Positions 34,189 to 43,383 are shown, counted from the stretch's first letter. The stretch is 64,000 nucleotides of DNA from Actinoallomurus purpureus (GCF_024055795.1 NZ_JAMXMY010000013.1:1-64000), one strand, 5' to 3'. Made by a program: numbers and translations. The notes: generated by a model not told the origin, from the letters alone.

Positions 34189-34442
34189 TGGCGATCTACG
34201 CCCTCGGCGAGCTGACCCCCGACATCCACCCGGACGCGTACGTGCATCCCGACGCGACCGTGATCGGCGCGGTCACGATCGGGGCCCGCGCCTCCATCTG
34301 GCCGGCCGCCGTGCACATCGCCCTCGGCGTGCCGGCCAGGTCGAGGCCCGCCCCGGACCTGGCCAAATGGGTGGACGAGGCCGTCGGTCTATATCAGGAC
34401 ATGGCAGCGCGCTACAACACCGGACTGCGCCGCATCGGCTGA
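34188..34442 (+). pseudogene. paaY: paaY-like gamma-class hexapeptide protein with in-frame internal deletion
   Basis: Only 84 residues against about 190-200 for PaaY and gamma-carbonic-anhydrase-like proteins. The N-terminus (HPDAYVHPDATVIGAVTIG then SIWPAAV) and the C-terminus (HIALGVPARSRP to the end, with LAKWVDEAVGLYQ) are both recognisable. The middle left-handed beta-helix coils with the metal ligands are missing, and the reading frame is kept. It cannot form the normal trimeric active site. Confidence 0.8.
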
Positions 34443-34451
34443 GAGGACACC

Positions 34452-35933
34452 ATGCACGACATCGTCGCCGTCGTCGGCGCGGGCACCATGGGCACCGGCA
34501 TCGCCCAGGTCGCCGCCCAGGCAGGGCACCCGGTCCTGCTGCTGGATGCCGCCCCCGGAGCCGCCGACCGTGCGGTGTCCGGCATCCGCGAACGGGTCAA
34601 GACCCTGGTGGCCCGCGGCAAGATCGACGCCGACCCCGACGCGCTGGACCTGACCGCCGTCGACACCGCCGACGCGCTCGCGCCCGCGCGATTGGTCATC
34701 GAGGCGATCGCGGAGGACCTTGAGGTCAAGCGGCGGCTGTTCGCCGACCTGGAACGGGTCGTGACGGTCGACTGTGTGCTGGCCAGCAACACCTCCTCCC
34801 TACCGCCCACCGCACTCGCGGCCGGGATGGAGCACCCCGAGCGGGTCATCGGGCTGCACTTCTTCAACCCGGTGCCCCGCATGCGCCTGGTCGAGTTGGT
34901 CGCCGGAGCCGACACCTCGGCCCAGGTCGCCGACCGTACGGCCGACCTGGTCACGCGGTGGGGCAAGACAGTGGTCCGCGCCGCCGCGACGCCCGGGTTC
35001 ATCGTCAACCGGATCGCGCGGCCGTACTACGCCGAGGCATGGCGGCTCCATGAGGAGCGGGCCGCCGCCCCGGAGACCATCGACGCGGTCCTGACCGGGG
35101 CCGGCGGCTTCCCGATGGGACCGTTCGCGCTGATGGACCTGATCGGCCACGACGTCAACGAGGCCGTCACCCGCTCGGTGTGGACGGCCTTCGGCCACGA
35201 TCCGCGCTTCGCCCCGTCCCCGGCCCAGCGAGCCCTCGTCCAGGCTGGCCGGCTCGGCCGCAAGAGCGAGCAGGGCATCTACCGCTACGGTTCCGACTCG
35301 CGGCCGCCGGTGGCGACCGCGGCGCCGCGACATCCGGCACCGCTCGAGGTCGTCGACCACGGTGCCGCCGACCTGCGCACCCTCCTGACCCGCTCCCGCG
35401 TCGCCGTCCCTGGCGTCGAGCGCGACGACGGCACGATCGCCCTGCCCGGCGGCGCACTGCTGATCCGCAGCACCGGCACCACGGCCACCGAACTGGCCGC
35501 CCGACACGGCACCCCGGTGATCGTCGCCGATCGGACCCTCGACGACGCCACCGCCACCGCGATCGCCGTCGCGGCCTGTGAGTCCTGCCCCGATGACGCC
35601 TTGGCCGAGGCGATCGGCCTGCTGCAGGCCGCAGACCTGGCCGTCCACGTCATCGACGACACGCCCGGCCTCATCGTCACCCGTACCGTCGCGATGCTGG
35701 TCAACCTGGCCGCCGACGCCCTCCAGCAGGGAGTCGCCGACGCCCCCGACATCGACACGGCCATGCGGTTGGGCGCCGGCCACCCGCTCGGCCCGCTCGC
35801 CTGGGGCGACCGGTGGGGCGCCGCGACCGTGCACACCGCCCTGGCCGCCCTCCAGGACGCCTACGGCGACCCCCGATACCGTCCGAGCCCGCTGCTGCGC
35901 CGCCGCGCGCTGTCCGGAAAGGCCCTGACATGA
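34452..35933 (+). CDS. paaH: 3-hydroxyacyl-CoA dehydrogenase, PaaH type
   Basis: A 493-residue two-lobed enzyme. The Rossmann motif GAGTMGTGIAQVAAQAG is at 9-25, FFNPVPRMRLVE marks the catalytic region, and two 3HCDH C-terminal domains follow. The length fits PaaH, which oxidises 3-hydroxyadipyl-CoA in phenylacetate degradation. It is intact although most neighbours are broken. The stop overlaps the ATG of the thiolase remnant. Confidence 0.88.
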   Translation: MHDIVAVVGAGTMGTGIAQVAAQAGHPVLLLDAAPGAADRAVSGIRERVKTLVARGKIDADPDALDLTAVDTADALAPARLVIEAIAEDLEVKRRLFADLERVVTVDCVLASNTSSLPPTALAAGMEHPERVIGLHFFNPVPRMRLVELVAGADTSAQVADRTADLVTRWGKTVVRAAATPGFIVNRIARPYYAEAWRLHEERAAAPETIDAVLTGAGGFPMGPFALMDLIGHDVNEAVTRSVWTAFGHDPRFAPSPAQRALVQAGRLGRKSEQGIYRYGSDSRPPVATAAPRHPAPLEVVDHGAADLRTLLTRSRVAVPGVERDDGTIALPGGALLIRSTGTTATELAARHGTPVIVADRTLDDATATAIAVAACESCPDDALAEAIGLLQAADLAVHVIDDTPGLIVTRTVAMLVNLAADALQQGVADAPDIDTAMRLGAGHPLGPLAWGDRWGAATVHTALAALQDAYGDPRYRPSPLLRRRALSGKALT

Positions 35934-36091
35934 CCCGTGGGTTCGTCATCGACGGCCTGCGCACCCCGATCGGCCGTCTGGTGCTCACCGCCGCCCGGGA
36001 GCTGCAACACGCCGACGCCCACCGAGCCGTCGTCACCAGGTGCGTCGGCGTCGGCCAAGGCGTCTCCCTCCTGCTGGAGCGAGTCTCATGA
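35930..36091 (+). pseudogene. paaJ: paaJ-like thiolase remnant, both ends joined in frame
   Basis: A 53-residue frame starting in an ATGA overlap. It begins with a thiolase N-terminus (FVIDGLRTPIGR) and continues directly with a thiolase C-terminus (LVLTAARELQ, CVGVGQGVSLLLER). About 340 central residues, including the nucleophilic Cys, are gone. It ends in an ATGA overlap with the next gene, so operon spacing is preserved. Confidence 0.82.
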
Positions 36092-36828
36092 CGCTGGTCC
36101 AGGTCCGCCGTGAGGACCACCTGTGGTGGGTCGGCCTCGATCGCCCGGCCAAGCACAATGCGCTCGACCAGGCGATGGTCACCGATCTGGACGCGGTGCT
36201 GGCCGAGGCCCGCCGCAGTCCCTGCGTCCTGATCGTGCACTCCACCACTCCTGGCATGTTCGCAGCCGGCGCCGACATCGCCGAGTTGCGCGACCGTGAC
36301 GCCGACGCCGCGCTGCTGGCCATCAACGCCGGCCTGTTCGAACGGCTGGAGGCCCACCGCTGGCCGACCATCGCACTGATCGACGGTCCCGCCTTCGGCG
36401 GCGGCTGCGAACTGGCGCTGGCCTGCGACTTCCGGATCGCCTCGGTCAACGCGAGGTTCGCCCAGCCCGAACTGTCGCTGGGCATCATCGCCGGCGCCGG
36501 AGCGAACTGGCGGCTGCCGCAACTGGTCGGCCTGGCCACCGCCCGACGCATGCTGTACGCCGGAGCACGGCTCGACGCCCACCAGGCCCTCACCGCCGGC
36601 CTGGTCGACGAAGTCGTCGACAGCGGAGAGGAACTCCCCGACCGCGGCCGGGCGCTGGCCGACACCGTCGCCGAACGCTCCTGGCGGGCCCTCGAACTGA
36701 CCAAGCTGGCCCTGCGCAGCAGACGGCCCGCGACCACGACGTTCGACCTCGCCGCGCAGGCCCTGCTGTTCGACAGCGACGACAAACACGCCCGGATGTC
36801 TGCCTTCCTGAAGCGGAGAAAACGATGA
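36088..36828 (+). CDS. Enoyl-CoA hydratase/isomerase, PaaF/PaaG type
   Basis: A 246-residue crotonase-fold enzyme. The first oxyanion-hole segment is AAGADIAEL and the second GPAFGGGCELALACD, with Glu in the PELSLGIIAGAG region. Length and motifs are complete. It lies between the remnants of a thiolase and PaaZ, so it belonged to a phenylacetate operon. Whether it matches PaaF or PaaG cannot be settled by eye. Confidence 0.88.
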   Translation: MTLVQVRREDHLWWVGLDRPAKHNALDQAMVTDLDAVLAEARRSPCVLIVHSTTPGMFAAGADIAELRDRDADAALLAINAGLFERLEAHRWPTIALIDGPAFGGGCELALACDFRIASVNARFAQPELSLGIIAGAGANWRLPQLVGLATARRMLYAGARLDAHQALTAGLVDEVVDSGEELPDRGRALADTVAERSWRALELTKLALRSRRPATTTFDLAAQALLFDSDDKHARMSAFLKRRKR

Positions 36829-37015
36829 CGCGCGTACTGCGGAGCTACGCCAACGACACCTGGCAGGACGGCGGCGGACCCACCAAGCCCTCCTGGACGC
36901 CGCCACCGGCGAGGTCGTGGCTCTGCTGGCCGCCACCGGCCCCGACCCCGCCGCGATGCTCGACCACTCCCGCCGGGTCGGCGGGCCCGCCCTGAGGGCG
37001 CTCACCTTCGGCACG
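36825..37015 (+). pseudogene. paaZ: paaZ N-terminal remnant, frameshifted and truncated
   Basis: ATG 36825 overlaps the previous stop. The frame reads a PaaZ-like start (LRSYANDTWQDGG). After AAGCC near 36886 one base is missing and homology continues in another frame (LLDAATGEVVALLAATG, then RRVGGPALRALTF). It ends about 37015, leaving some 65 of about 680 residues. The ring-opening hydratase and aldehyde dehydrogenase domains are gone. Confidence 0.78.
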
Positions 37016-37028
37016 GCCGGCTGCTCTC

Positions 37029-37597
37029 TCAGTTCTCGGCGGACAGCGCCGCCCAGCGCCGCTGGGCGGCGTCGTGCCACGCCTGATGCAGGTCCTTGAA
37101 GACGTTGGCGGCACGCACCCCGATCCGCGAGGCGTGCGGGCTGATCCACACGCCCGCCATCGGGCTGCCCAGGCCCGCCCACGTCAGCCTCGTACGCAGC
37201 TGATGGCGCAGGTCACGCCTTGCTTCCGGAACGCTGACCAGCAGCACCAGCCAGCGCCCGTCCCAGGAGTCGCGCTCCCGGCCGAACGAATAGATCCGCT
37301 CCGCGCCCTCGCTCAACAGCGCACGGCCGTGCTCGGTCAGCGCCCAGCGCACGCGTCGCCCCACCCGATCGGCGACGATCCAGCCCTCGGCCGCCAGACG
37401 GTTCAACGCCTGTCGCGTCGACTTCTCCTCGATCTCCAGGCCGCCCAGCACGTACAGCAGCGTCGAGGTCCACACCGGCTGCCCCTGCGGCAGCACGTAC
37501 TCGCCGAACATGGTCAGCAGCAACGACCGGATGCTGCCCGCACCGGTCTGCTGGCGGCGTGTGTAGGCGGCACGATCGTGCTCTCGTCACGGGACAT
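37029..37597 (-). pseudogene. paaX: paaX-like repressor, frameshifted near the N-terminus and internally shortened
   Basis: The longest frame (37523-37029) carries LLLTMFGEYVLP and WTSTLLYVLGGLEIEEKS of the PaaX winged helix, then the dimerisation region to ISPHAS. It ends in a segment resembling the PaaX C-terminus (VFKDLHQAWHDAAQRRW). Part of the C-terminal domain between these is missing. Upstream, RRQQTGAGSIRS is readable but lies after an in-frame stop, and a start MSRDESTIV at 37597 is in another frame. Confidence 0.72.
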
Positions 37598-37763
37598 GGT
37601 GACGGAACACTCCTCGACTGGGAAGATCGCAGAACTACTGAAACAGCGATCCTACAAGCAGCCGACGGATCACCTCAGCAGCCTGCTTCCAGCCCTGCCC
37701 ACAGGCCCGGGACGCGCCGTACGCGGCGGATGTTCCCGCTAACGGGAACGTGTACCCGAGACT

Positions 37764-37898
37764 TTACGCGGCCTTCTTGGTGAGGAGCATCGCCGTGACG
37801 GCTTGGCTCGTGATCAGCGCCCGCCAGGTGTTGGCGGCCAGGAACGTATCCGGCACGGCGGCGACGAACTCGGTGCCCCGGTCACGGATCAAGAACCG
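37764..37898 (-). mobile_element. Transposase fragment, rve/integrase-core type
   Basis: About 45 residues read FLIRDRGTEFVAAVPDTFLAA, matching the second conserved Asp region of IS481/IS3-like DDE transposases (FLIRDRDxKF). The rest of the transposase and the insertion-sequence ends are not found. The interval 37598-38137 holds nothing else I can support. Confidence 0.55.
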
Positions 37899-38137
37899 CG
37901 GCGAGTCCATTCGCGGACCGGGCTCGATGGCCAGGGGCGCGGCCGCACGCCACACACCCAGACTCACCAAGCAGCATCTGCTGCTCAGCGATCTCACATC
38001 GGAGAAGATCGCAAATGTAGGGTGCGGGACGCCAATTACGTCATAACGATTTCACATCAGATATACGCGCAAGCCAAGTCCGCAGCTAGAATACGTTCCG
38101 GGCTCGAAGATATGCGAGCACCAGATGGGGTGAGGTA

Positions 38138-38479
38138 ATGTCCGTGCATTGCCCTTGCGGAAATCGGTGCCGCGGGTACTATCCGGGACGCTCGTCGGAC
38201 TGCGAGCTTGTCGAAGAGTCGGCGGAAATCCCTCAGCGCTTCGCAGATAGGCTGGGGAGGCATGTCGGTGAAACGGTCAATATGAATGAGGGCTTCTTAG
38301 CGAAGCTGCTTGGCGGGATTTTCGCTGGCGGCACTGCTGCGTACATTGTGAATAAGGGGGACTCCTACGAGGTCTTCCAATGTTCAGACTGCCTCTGCGA
38401 AGTCTGCTACGTCGTCATGTCGGACGAAGGTGGCAAGCGGAGGATGCAGATTGGCGATATTGCCAACTGTGCGAGCTGA
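38138..38479 (+). CDS. Cys-rich hypothetical protein with lower-GC codon use
   Basis: A 113-residue protein with CPCGNRC at residues 5-11 and CSDCLCEVC near residue 82, suggesting two zinc-binding knuckles. A Gly-rich segment (LLGGIFAGGTAAYI) sits between them. GAGG precedes ATG 38138. Codons such as TTA, GAA, AAT and AGG are more frequent than in neighbouring genes, which indicates recent transfer. It lies just before a tRNA 3'-half scar. No family recognised. Confidence 0.6.
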   Translation: MSVHCPCGNRCRGYYPGRSSDCELVEESAEIPQRFADRLGRHVGETVNMNEGFLAKLLGGIFAGGTAAYIVNKGDSYEVFQCSDCLCEVCYVVMSDEGGKRRMQIGDIANCAS

Positions 38480-38545
38480 AGACCGTTCGGCATCTGGGGA
38501 TCTCGCAGTCCGTGCACTCCTCGAAGTCCTAGCTGCAGCTGTAAA

Positions 38546-38587
38546 CTTTTAATCCATAGGTTCCGGGTTCGAGTCCCGGCCTACCAC
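38546..38587 (+). other. tRNA-Lys(TTT)-like 3' half, probable attachment-site scar
   Basis: The 42 bases correspond to tRNA positions 32-73. They comprise an anticodon loop CTTTTAA, a 5-nt variable region, a perfect T-arm (CCGGG, TTCGAGT, CCCGG) and a 7-nt acceptor 3' strand. The sequence 5' of the anticodon loop does not pair, so this is not a functional tRNA. Partial 3' tRNA copies are classic integrase attachment remnants. Confidence 0.7.
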
Positions 38588-38963
38588 TCAACAGGCCGCT
38601 GACCTGCGGTTTCTTGCCATCAGTGGATCTTGTGCAGCATGACTCTCGGGGGCATGCATCCTGATGCATAGCCGCGCCCATCTCATCCACGCTACGTCGC
38701 CTACAGCCCCGCGATCTCGCTGGCGTCCTGTACGGCGTCGGCGTCGGTGCGCAGGTCCGCAGCGCGTGGGGCGGGCAGGCTGCCCTCTCACGCCCCAGAA
38801 CCGAGCCCGTGCCGGGCGCGGCGTCCGGGTGGGGCCGGGGCGGCGTGATCATCGCTGTCGTTCGGCGTCGGAATCACCGCGGGAAATCGCGAACGGTTTG
38901 CACCCGCATGACCTGCGTAATTATCGAGATGCTGCAGCCGGATTCCTCCACGATCCTGTGGCT
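38588..38963. other. Gap with no recognisable gene
   Basis: No supported coding region on either strand. The antisense reading through the tRNA half gives a spurious protein end. The promoter of the CDF gene should lie near its right edge. Confidence 0.4.
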
Positions 38964-40004
38964 ATGACCAATCGCCAGTCATCCGCGGACCACGATCACG
39001 ATCACGGGCATGGGCATGCTGAGCCGTCCGGGTGGTGGGGGAAGATCACCCATCTGGTGCGGCCGCACTCGCATGAGGCGGCCGAGAAGGTGGACGCGGC
39101 GATGGAGTCTTCGGCCGAGGGGATGCGGGCGTTGTGGGTCTCGCTGGCCGGGCTGGGCCTGACCACGGTGATCCAGGCGGTGGTGGTCGCGGTGTCCGGA
39201 TCGATCGCGCTGCTGGGCGACACCTTGCACAACGCCGCCGACGCGCTGACCGCGGTGCCGCTGGGGGTGGCGTTCTGGCTGGGCCGCCGTCCGCCGACCC
39301 GCCGCTACACCTACGGGTACGGCAGGGCCGAGGACCTGGCCGGGATCGCGATCGTGGCGGCTATCGCCGCATCCAGCATCGCCGCTGCCTACGCCGCCAT
39401 CCAGCGGCTGGCCGACCCCCAGCCGGTGTCGCACCTGTGGGCGGTCGCAGCCGCGGCGCTGGTCGGGTTCGCCGGCAACGAACTGGTCGCCCGCTACCGG
39501 ATCCGCACCGGCCGCAGAATCGGCTCCGCCGCCCTGGTCGCCGACGGATTGCACGCCCGCACCGACGGGTTCACCTCCCTGGCCGTTCTGCTCGGCGCGG
39601 CCGGGATCGCCCTCGGCTGGCACCAGGCCGACCCGATCGTCGGCCTGCTGATCACCCTGGCGATCCTGTCGGTGCTGCGCCAGGCCGCCCGCGAGGTCTA
39701 CCGGCGGCTGATGGACGCCGTCGACCCGGCCTTGATCGACCAGGCCGAGAACGCCTTGCGCGCCACCTCCGGCGTGCTGGGCCTGGGCCAGGTACGGATG
39801 CGCTGGATCGGCCACCGGCTGCGCGCCGAATGCGACGTCATCGTCGACGCGAGAGCGACCGCCGTCCAGGCGCACACGATCGCGGTCGATGCCGAGCACG
39901 CTCTCATCCACGCCATCCCCCGCCTGAGGGCCGCCACCGTCCACGCCGACCCTGACTCCGGTGACGGCACCGACCACCACGCACCCCTGACCGCCCACCG
40001 TTGA
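38964..40004 (+). CDS. Cation diffusion facilitator (CDF) metal transporter
   Basis: A 346-residue exporter. A His/Asp-rich N-terminal tail (HDHDHGHGHAE) binds metal. Six membrane segments follow, with LLGDTLHNAADALTAVP in TM2 and LVADGLHARTDGFTSLA in TM5 carrying the H/D transport-site residues. A cytoplasmic C-terminal domain is present. Such proteins export Zn, Co, Ni or Fe against protons. ATG 38964 is the start directly before the His-rich tail. Confidence 0.9.
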   Translation: MTNRQSSADHDHDHGHGHAEPSGWWGKITHLVRPHSHEAAEKVDAAMESSAEGMRALWVSLAGLGLTTVIQAVVVAVSGSIALLGDTLHNAADALTAVPLGVAFWLGRRPPTRRYTYGYGRAEDLAGIAIVAAIAASSIAAAYAAIQRLADPQPVSHLWAVAAAALVGFAGNELVARYRIRTGRRIGSAALVADGLHARTDGFTSLAVLLGAAGIALGWHQADPIVGLLITLAILSVLRQAAREVYRRLMDAVDPALIDQAENALRATSGVLGLGQVRMRWIGHRLRAECDVIVDARATAVQAHTIAVDAEHALIHAIPRLRAATVHADPDSGDGTDHHAPLTAHR

Positions 40005-40065
40005 ATGTCCATCCTCAGCACCGTGCGGCCGGCTGCCTGTATCGATCGGTCGTCCCTCCTGGCGG

Positions 40066-40398
40066 TCACATCTTCTTGAGCAGGTTCTGCATCGTGGTGA
40101 TCTCGGCGGTCTGCGACGTGATGATGGAGCCGGCCAAGGTCTTGGCGTCAGGGTTGGCGCCTTGAGCCTGTTCGGTCTTGGCCATGGACACGGCGCCCTG
40201 GTGATGTTTGATCATCATCTGCGCGAACATCACGTCTTGGGCGTTGTGGCCAGCGGTCGCCGGAGCCGAATCCATGCTCATGGACGGGCCCATGGAGTGA
40301 CCATTCATCAGTTGATCAGAGCCCGTCGTGCCGTCTGCGCCGCACGCGAGGGTGAGGGCGGCGAGGGGGACGACGATCAGGCAGAATACGCGTTTCAG
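40066..40398 (-). CDS. DUF305 lipoprotein
   Basis: A lipoprotein of about 110 residues with signal LKRVFCLIVVPLAALTLAC and a Cys lipobox. It then has a Met/His-rich stretch (MNGHSMGPSMSMDS) and the DUF305 core MFAQMMIKHHQGAVSMAK. The Met/His content suggests copper or other metal binding. No ATG, GTG or TTG lies at the signal start; CTG 40398 follows a strong GGAGGAG, so a CTG start is suggested. ATG 40503 in frame is an alternative with a long odd N-terminus. Confidence 0.75.
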   Translation of the reverse strand: MKRVFCLIVVPLAALTLACGADGTTGSDQLMNGHSMGPSMSMDSAPATAGHNAQDVMFAQMMIKHHQGAVSMAKTEQAQGANPDAKTLAGSIITSQTAEITTMQNLLKKM

Positions 40399-40828
40399 CA
40401 GTCTCCTCCGGTTGTTCGGCCAGGGCCGCGGCCGTGGCGGGCAGTGTGATCCACACGTCGGCTCCGTCGTCGTGGTTGGCGCACTGGCCCTCCGGCCCGG
40501 CATATCTGCCCGCAGGACGCGCCCGGCGACGCGGACGCCACGCGATCGACGGCGCTGAGCGCACGCGGGCGGCGCACTCGCACCGGCAACCCCTGGGCCG
40601 TTCGACGGCGTCGCGGCTCCCCGCCGGTTCGGCGGACCGCGTACGACCGCGTCACCCGGCACTCCCGTGGCGTCTCGCGGGTTCGTTTTGCGAACCCATA
40701 TGTCTCCTACCCGCCACACACGTGATCCGCGTCATTCGTGCGAAGATCATCTGGCGTTCGATCGGCTGGAGGAGTATCCGGCATCGATGCCGCGCGGACG
40801 TGCCGTTCGCCCGACCGACGAGGACACC
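40399..40828. promoter_or_regulatory. Divergent upstream region of the DUF305 and PHP-hydrolase genes
   Basis: A 430-bp GC-rich region without a supported gene. A leftward frame (40655-40316) overlaps the DUF305 start but shows no family I recognise. No convincing -10/-35 pair was seen. Confidence 0.3.
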
Positions 40829-42448
40829 ATGTGCCGTGACGGACACTGTGAACACAGCACCGGCGTGGACGACGGCGTGCAGCCGAGCGCGGAGACCGTC
40901 GACCGGCGGCGTCTGCTGATGGCGGCCGCGACGGGCGTCGCGCTCACCCTCGCGCCGATCTCCTTCACCCCCGCCCGGGCCGACGACGCCACGAAGGGCG
41001 CCGTCCCGGCCGATGGCGAGGTGACCCGCCTGGTCACGGGGCATCTCGCGACGGGCGCGGCGGACTTCGTGTACCTCCCGGTGGAGGTGCCGAAGGGCGT
41101 GCAGAAGATCGCCGTGCAGTACTCCTACGACAAGCCGGCCGTCCCCGCCGGCACCCCGGGGAACTCCTGCGACATCGGCGTCTTCGACGAGCGGGGGCTC
41201 AAACTTGGCGGCAAAGGCTTCCGCGGCTGGTCCGGTGGCTTCCGCACCTCGTTCGAGATCAGCAACAGCGAGGCCACCCCCGGCTACCTGCCCGGTCCGG
41301 TCAACCCCGGCACCTGGCACGTCGTCCTCGGGCCGTACCAGGTGGCGCCGCAGGGCATGAACTACCAGGTCCAGATCACGCTGACGTACGGCGAGCCAGG
41401 CCCGGCCTTCGCCCCGAGCTACCCGCCGAAGCGCGCCAAGGGCCGCGGTCGCGCCTGGTACCGCGGCGACGGCCATCTGCACACGGTGTACTCCGACGGC
41501 AGGAGGCTGCCCGCCGAGGTCGCGGCCGGAGCCCGGGCGGCCGGACTCGACTTCATGGTCTCCACCGACCACAACACTTCCGCGTCGCATGCCGTCTGGG
41601 GGCAGTACGCCGGCGATGACCTGCTCATCGTCACCGGCGAGGAGGTCACCACCCGGAACGGTCACTGGCTGGCCCTGGGCCTGCCCGCCGGGGAGTGGAT
41701 CGACTGGCGCTATCGTTCGCGTGACGACGCGTTCGGCCGCTTCGCACGGCAGGTGCACAGCGTCGGCGGTCTCGTGGTGCCCGCCCATCCGTACTGCCCG
41801 TACGTCGCCTGCCAGTGGAAGTTCGGGTACGACGACGCCGACGCCGTCGAGGTGTGGAACGGCCCGTGGACCTACGACGACGAGTCCGCCGTCGACGCCT
41901 GGGACGCCATGCTCGGCGAGGCCGTGCGCACGGGCCGGCGCTGGATCCCGGCGATGGGCGACAGCGACGCCCACAGCGAACCTCAGGTCATCGGCCTGCC
42001 GCACAACGTCGTGTACGCCGACGACCTCGCCACCGACGCCATTCTCGGTGGCCTGCGGGCGGGCCGTACCTGGATCGCCGAGTCGCACACGGTGCAGTTG
42101 ACGTTCGCCGTCACCGGCGGCGGGCGGAAGGCCGGCATCGGCGAGACGCTGACCGCATCCACCGACGCTCCGATCGACGTACTGCTGGACGTCGAGGGTG
42201 TGCCGAGCGGCACGGTCCGGTTCATTACGGATGAGGGTCAGATGCACCAGGAGTCGCTGCCCGCCTCTGGTTCGGGCAGCGTCGTTTGGCGGACGACCAC
42301 CTCGCTCGCCGCCTATGTTCGCGCGGAGGTCCGCCATCCGATGGCCGACGGCACGCCCGGCAAAGGCAACACGATGGGCCCGAACCTCATGTGGGGCCCG
42401 ATGGCCGCCCTGACCAACCCGATCTTCCTGCGACGCTCCGGCGACTGA
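40829..42448 (+). CDS. Tat-exported PHP-domain metallohydrolase, CehA/McbA-like
   Basis: A 539-residue secreted protein. A Tat-type signal (DRRRLLMAAATG, residues 25-36) ends at an ARA site near 51. After a beta-rich domain of about 170 residues comes a PHP-type metal centre: DGHLHTVYSDG, STDHNT, PAHPYCPY and GDSDAHS. CehA/McbA-family members hydrolyse phosphoesters or carbamates. ATG 40829 has GAGG five bases upstream; ATG 40787 is a possible alternative start. The substrate is unknown. Confidence 0.85.
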   Translation: MCRDGHCEHSTGVDDGVQPSAETVDRRRLLMAAATGVALTLAPISFTPARADDATKGAVPADGEVTRLVTGHLATGAADFVYLPVEVPKGVQKIAVQYSYDKPAVPAGTPGNSCDIGVFDERGLKLGGKGFRGWSGGFRTSFEISNSEATPGYLPGPVNPGTWHVVLGPYQVAPQGMNYQVQITLTYGEPGPAFAPSYPPKRAKGRGRAWYRGDGHLHTVYSDGRRLPAEVAAGARAAGLDFMVSTDHNTSASHAVWGQYAGDDLLIVTGEEVTTRNGHWLALGLPAGEWIDWRYRSRDDAFGRFARQVHSVGGLVVPAHPYCPYVACQWKFGYDDADAVEVWNGPWTYDDESAVDAWDAMLGEAVRTGRRWIPAMGDSDAHSEPQVIGLPHNVVYADDLATDAILGGLRAGRTWIAESHTVQLTFAVTGGGRKAGIGETLTASTDAPIDVLLDVEGVPSGTVRFITDEGQMHQESLPASGSGSVVWRTTTSLAAYVRAEVRHPMADGTPGKGNTMGPNLMWGPMAALTNPIFLRRSGD

Positions 42449-42609
42449 CGGATCCGCCGTACCCGATCAGAGACAAGCGATCAGACGTCGGTGTCCTTCA
42501 GATGTCGTGGCGAAGCGAATTTCGCCCGGGCTGTCACAGGTGGTGGGGTTGTCTTGTCTTAGCTGGTGACCGGGTGGCAGCACGGCTCCCGGTGGACAGG
42601 AGGCATGGC

Positions 42610-43365
42610 ATGAAGTTCGTGGTCGTCGGTGGTACCGGTCTGATCGGGTCCAAGGTCGTGGGGGGTCTGCGGGAGCGTGGTCATGAGGCGGTGGCGGCGG
42701 CGCCGAGTACTGGTGTGAACACTCTCACTGGTGAGGGGCTGGCGGAGGTTTTGGCCGGTGCGTCGGTGGTGGTCGATGTGTCGAATTCTCCGTCGTTCGA
42801 GGATGGTCCGGTGCTGGAGTTCTTTGTGACTTCCACGCGTAACCTGCTGGCGGCCGAGGCGGCCGCCGGTGTCGGGCATCATGTGGCGTTGTCGGTGGTG
42901 GGGACGGAGCGGTTGCCTGAGAGCGGCTATATGCGGGCGAAGGTCGCGCAGGAGACGTTGATCGAGGGTTCGTCGATTCCGTTCTCGATCGTGCATGCGA
43001 CGCAGTTCTTCGAGTTCGTTCGTGGTATCGCGGACGGCGGCACCGACGGCGGCACGGTCCGGATGGCTCCGGTGTCGTTCCAGCCCATGGCGAGTGATGA
43101 CGTGGCCCGGGTGGTCGGTGAGGTCGCGGTGGGGGCACCGGTGAACGGCCGGGTGGAGACCGGTGGGCCGGAGCGGTTCCGGATGGACACCTTCTTCCGG
43201 GACGCCTTGGCCGCCTGGGGTGATCCGCGTGAGGTGGTCACCGACCCGCACGCGCGTTACTTCGGCACCGAGCTGAGCGAACGGTCTTTGGTGCCGGGCG
43301 ATGACGCGATTCTCGGCGAGATCCGGTATGGCGACTGGCCCGGCCGGATCCCCGCCGGCAAGTAG
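42610..43365 (+). CDS. NAD(P)-binding protein, atypical SDR/NmrA-like
   Basis: A 251-residue protein with VVGGTGLIGSKVVGGL at residues 4-19 as the dinucleotide motif and LSVVGTERLPESGYMRAKVAQE carrying the Tyr/Lys-like region. It resembles NmrA-like and NAD(P)H-azoreductase-type reductases. AGGAGG lies six bases before ATG 42610. No operon partner is evident; a 19-residue secreted-protein start follows. Confidence 0.85.
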   Translation: MKFVVVGGTGLIGSKVVGGLRERGHEAVAAAPSTGVNTLTGEGLAEVLAGASVVVDVSNSPSFEDGPVLEFFVTSTRNLLAAEAAAGVGHHVALSVVGTERLPESGYMRAKVAQETLIEGSSIPFSIVHATQFFEFVRGIADGGTDGGTVRMAPVSFQPMASDDVARVVGEVAVGAPVNGRVETGGPERFRMDTFFRDALAAWGDPREVVTDPHARYFGTELSERSLVPGDDAILGEIRYGDWPGRIPAGK

Positions 43366-43383
43366 CGATACCAGGAGTTCCAC

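Noticed and set aside
38546-38587. Complete tRNA-Lys gene
   Set aside because: The 5' half, D-arm and acceptor 5' strand are absent and the anticodon stem does not pair.
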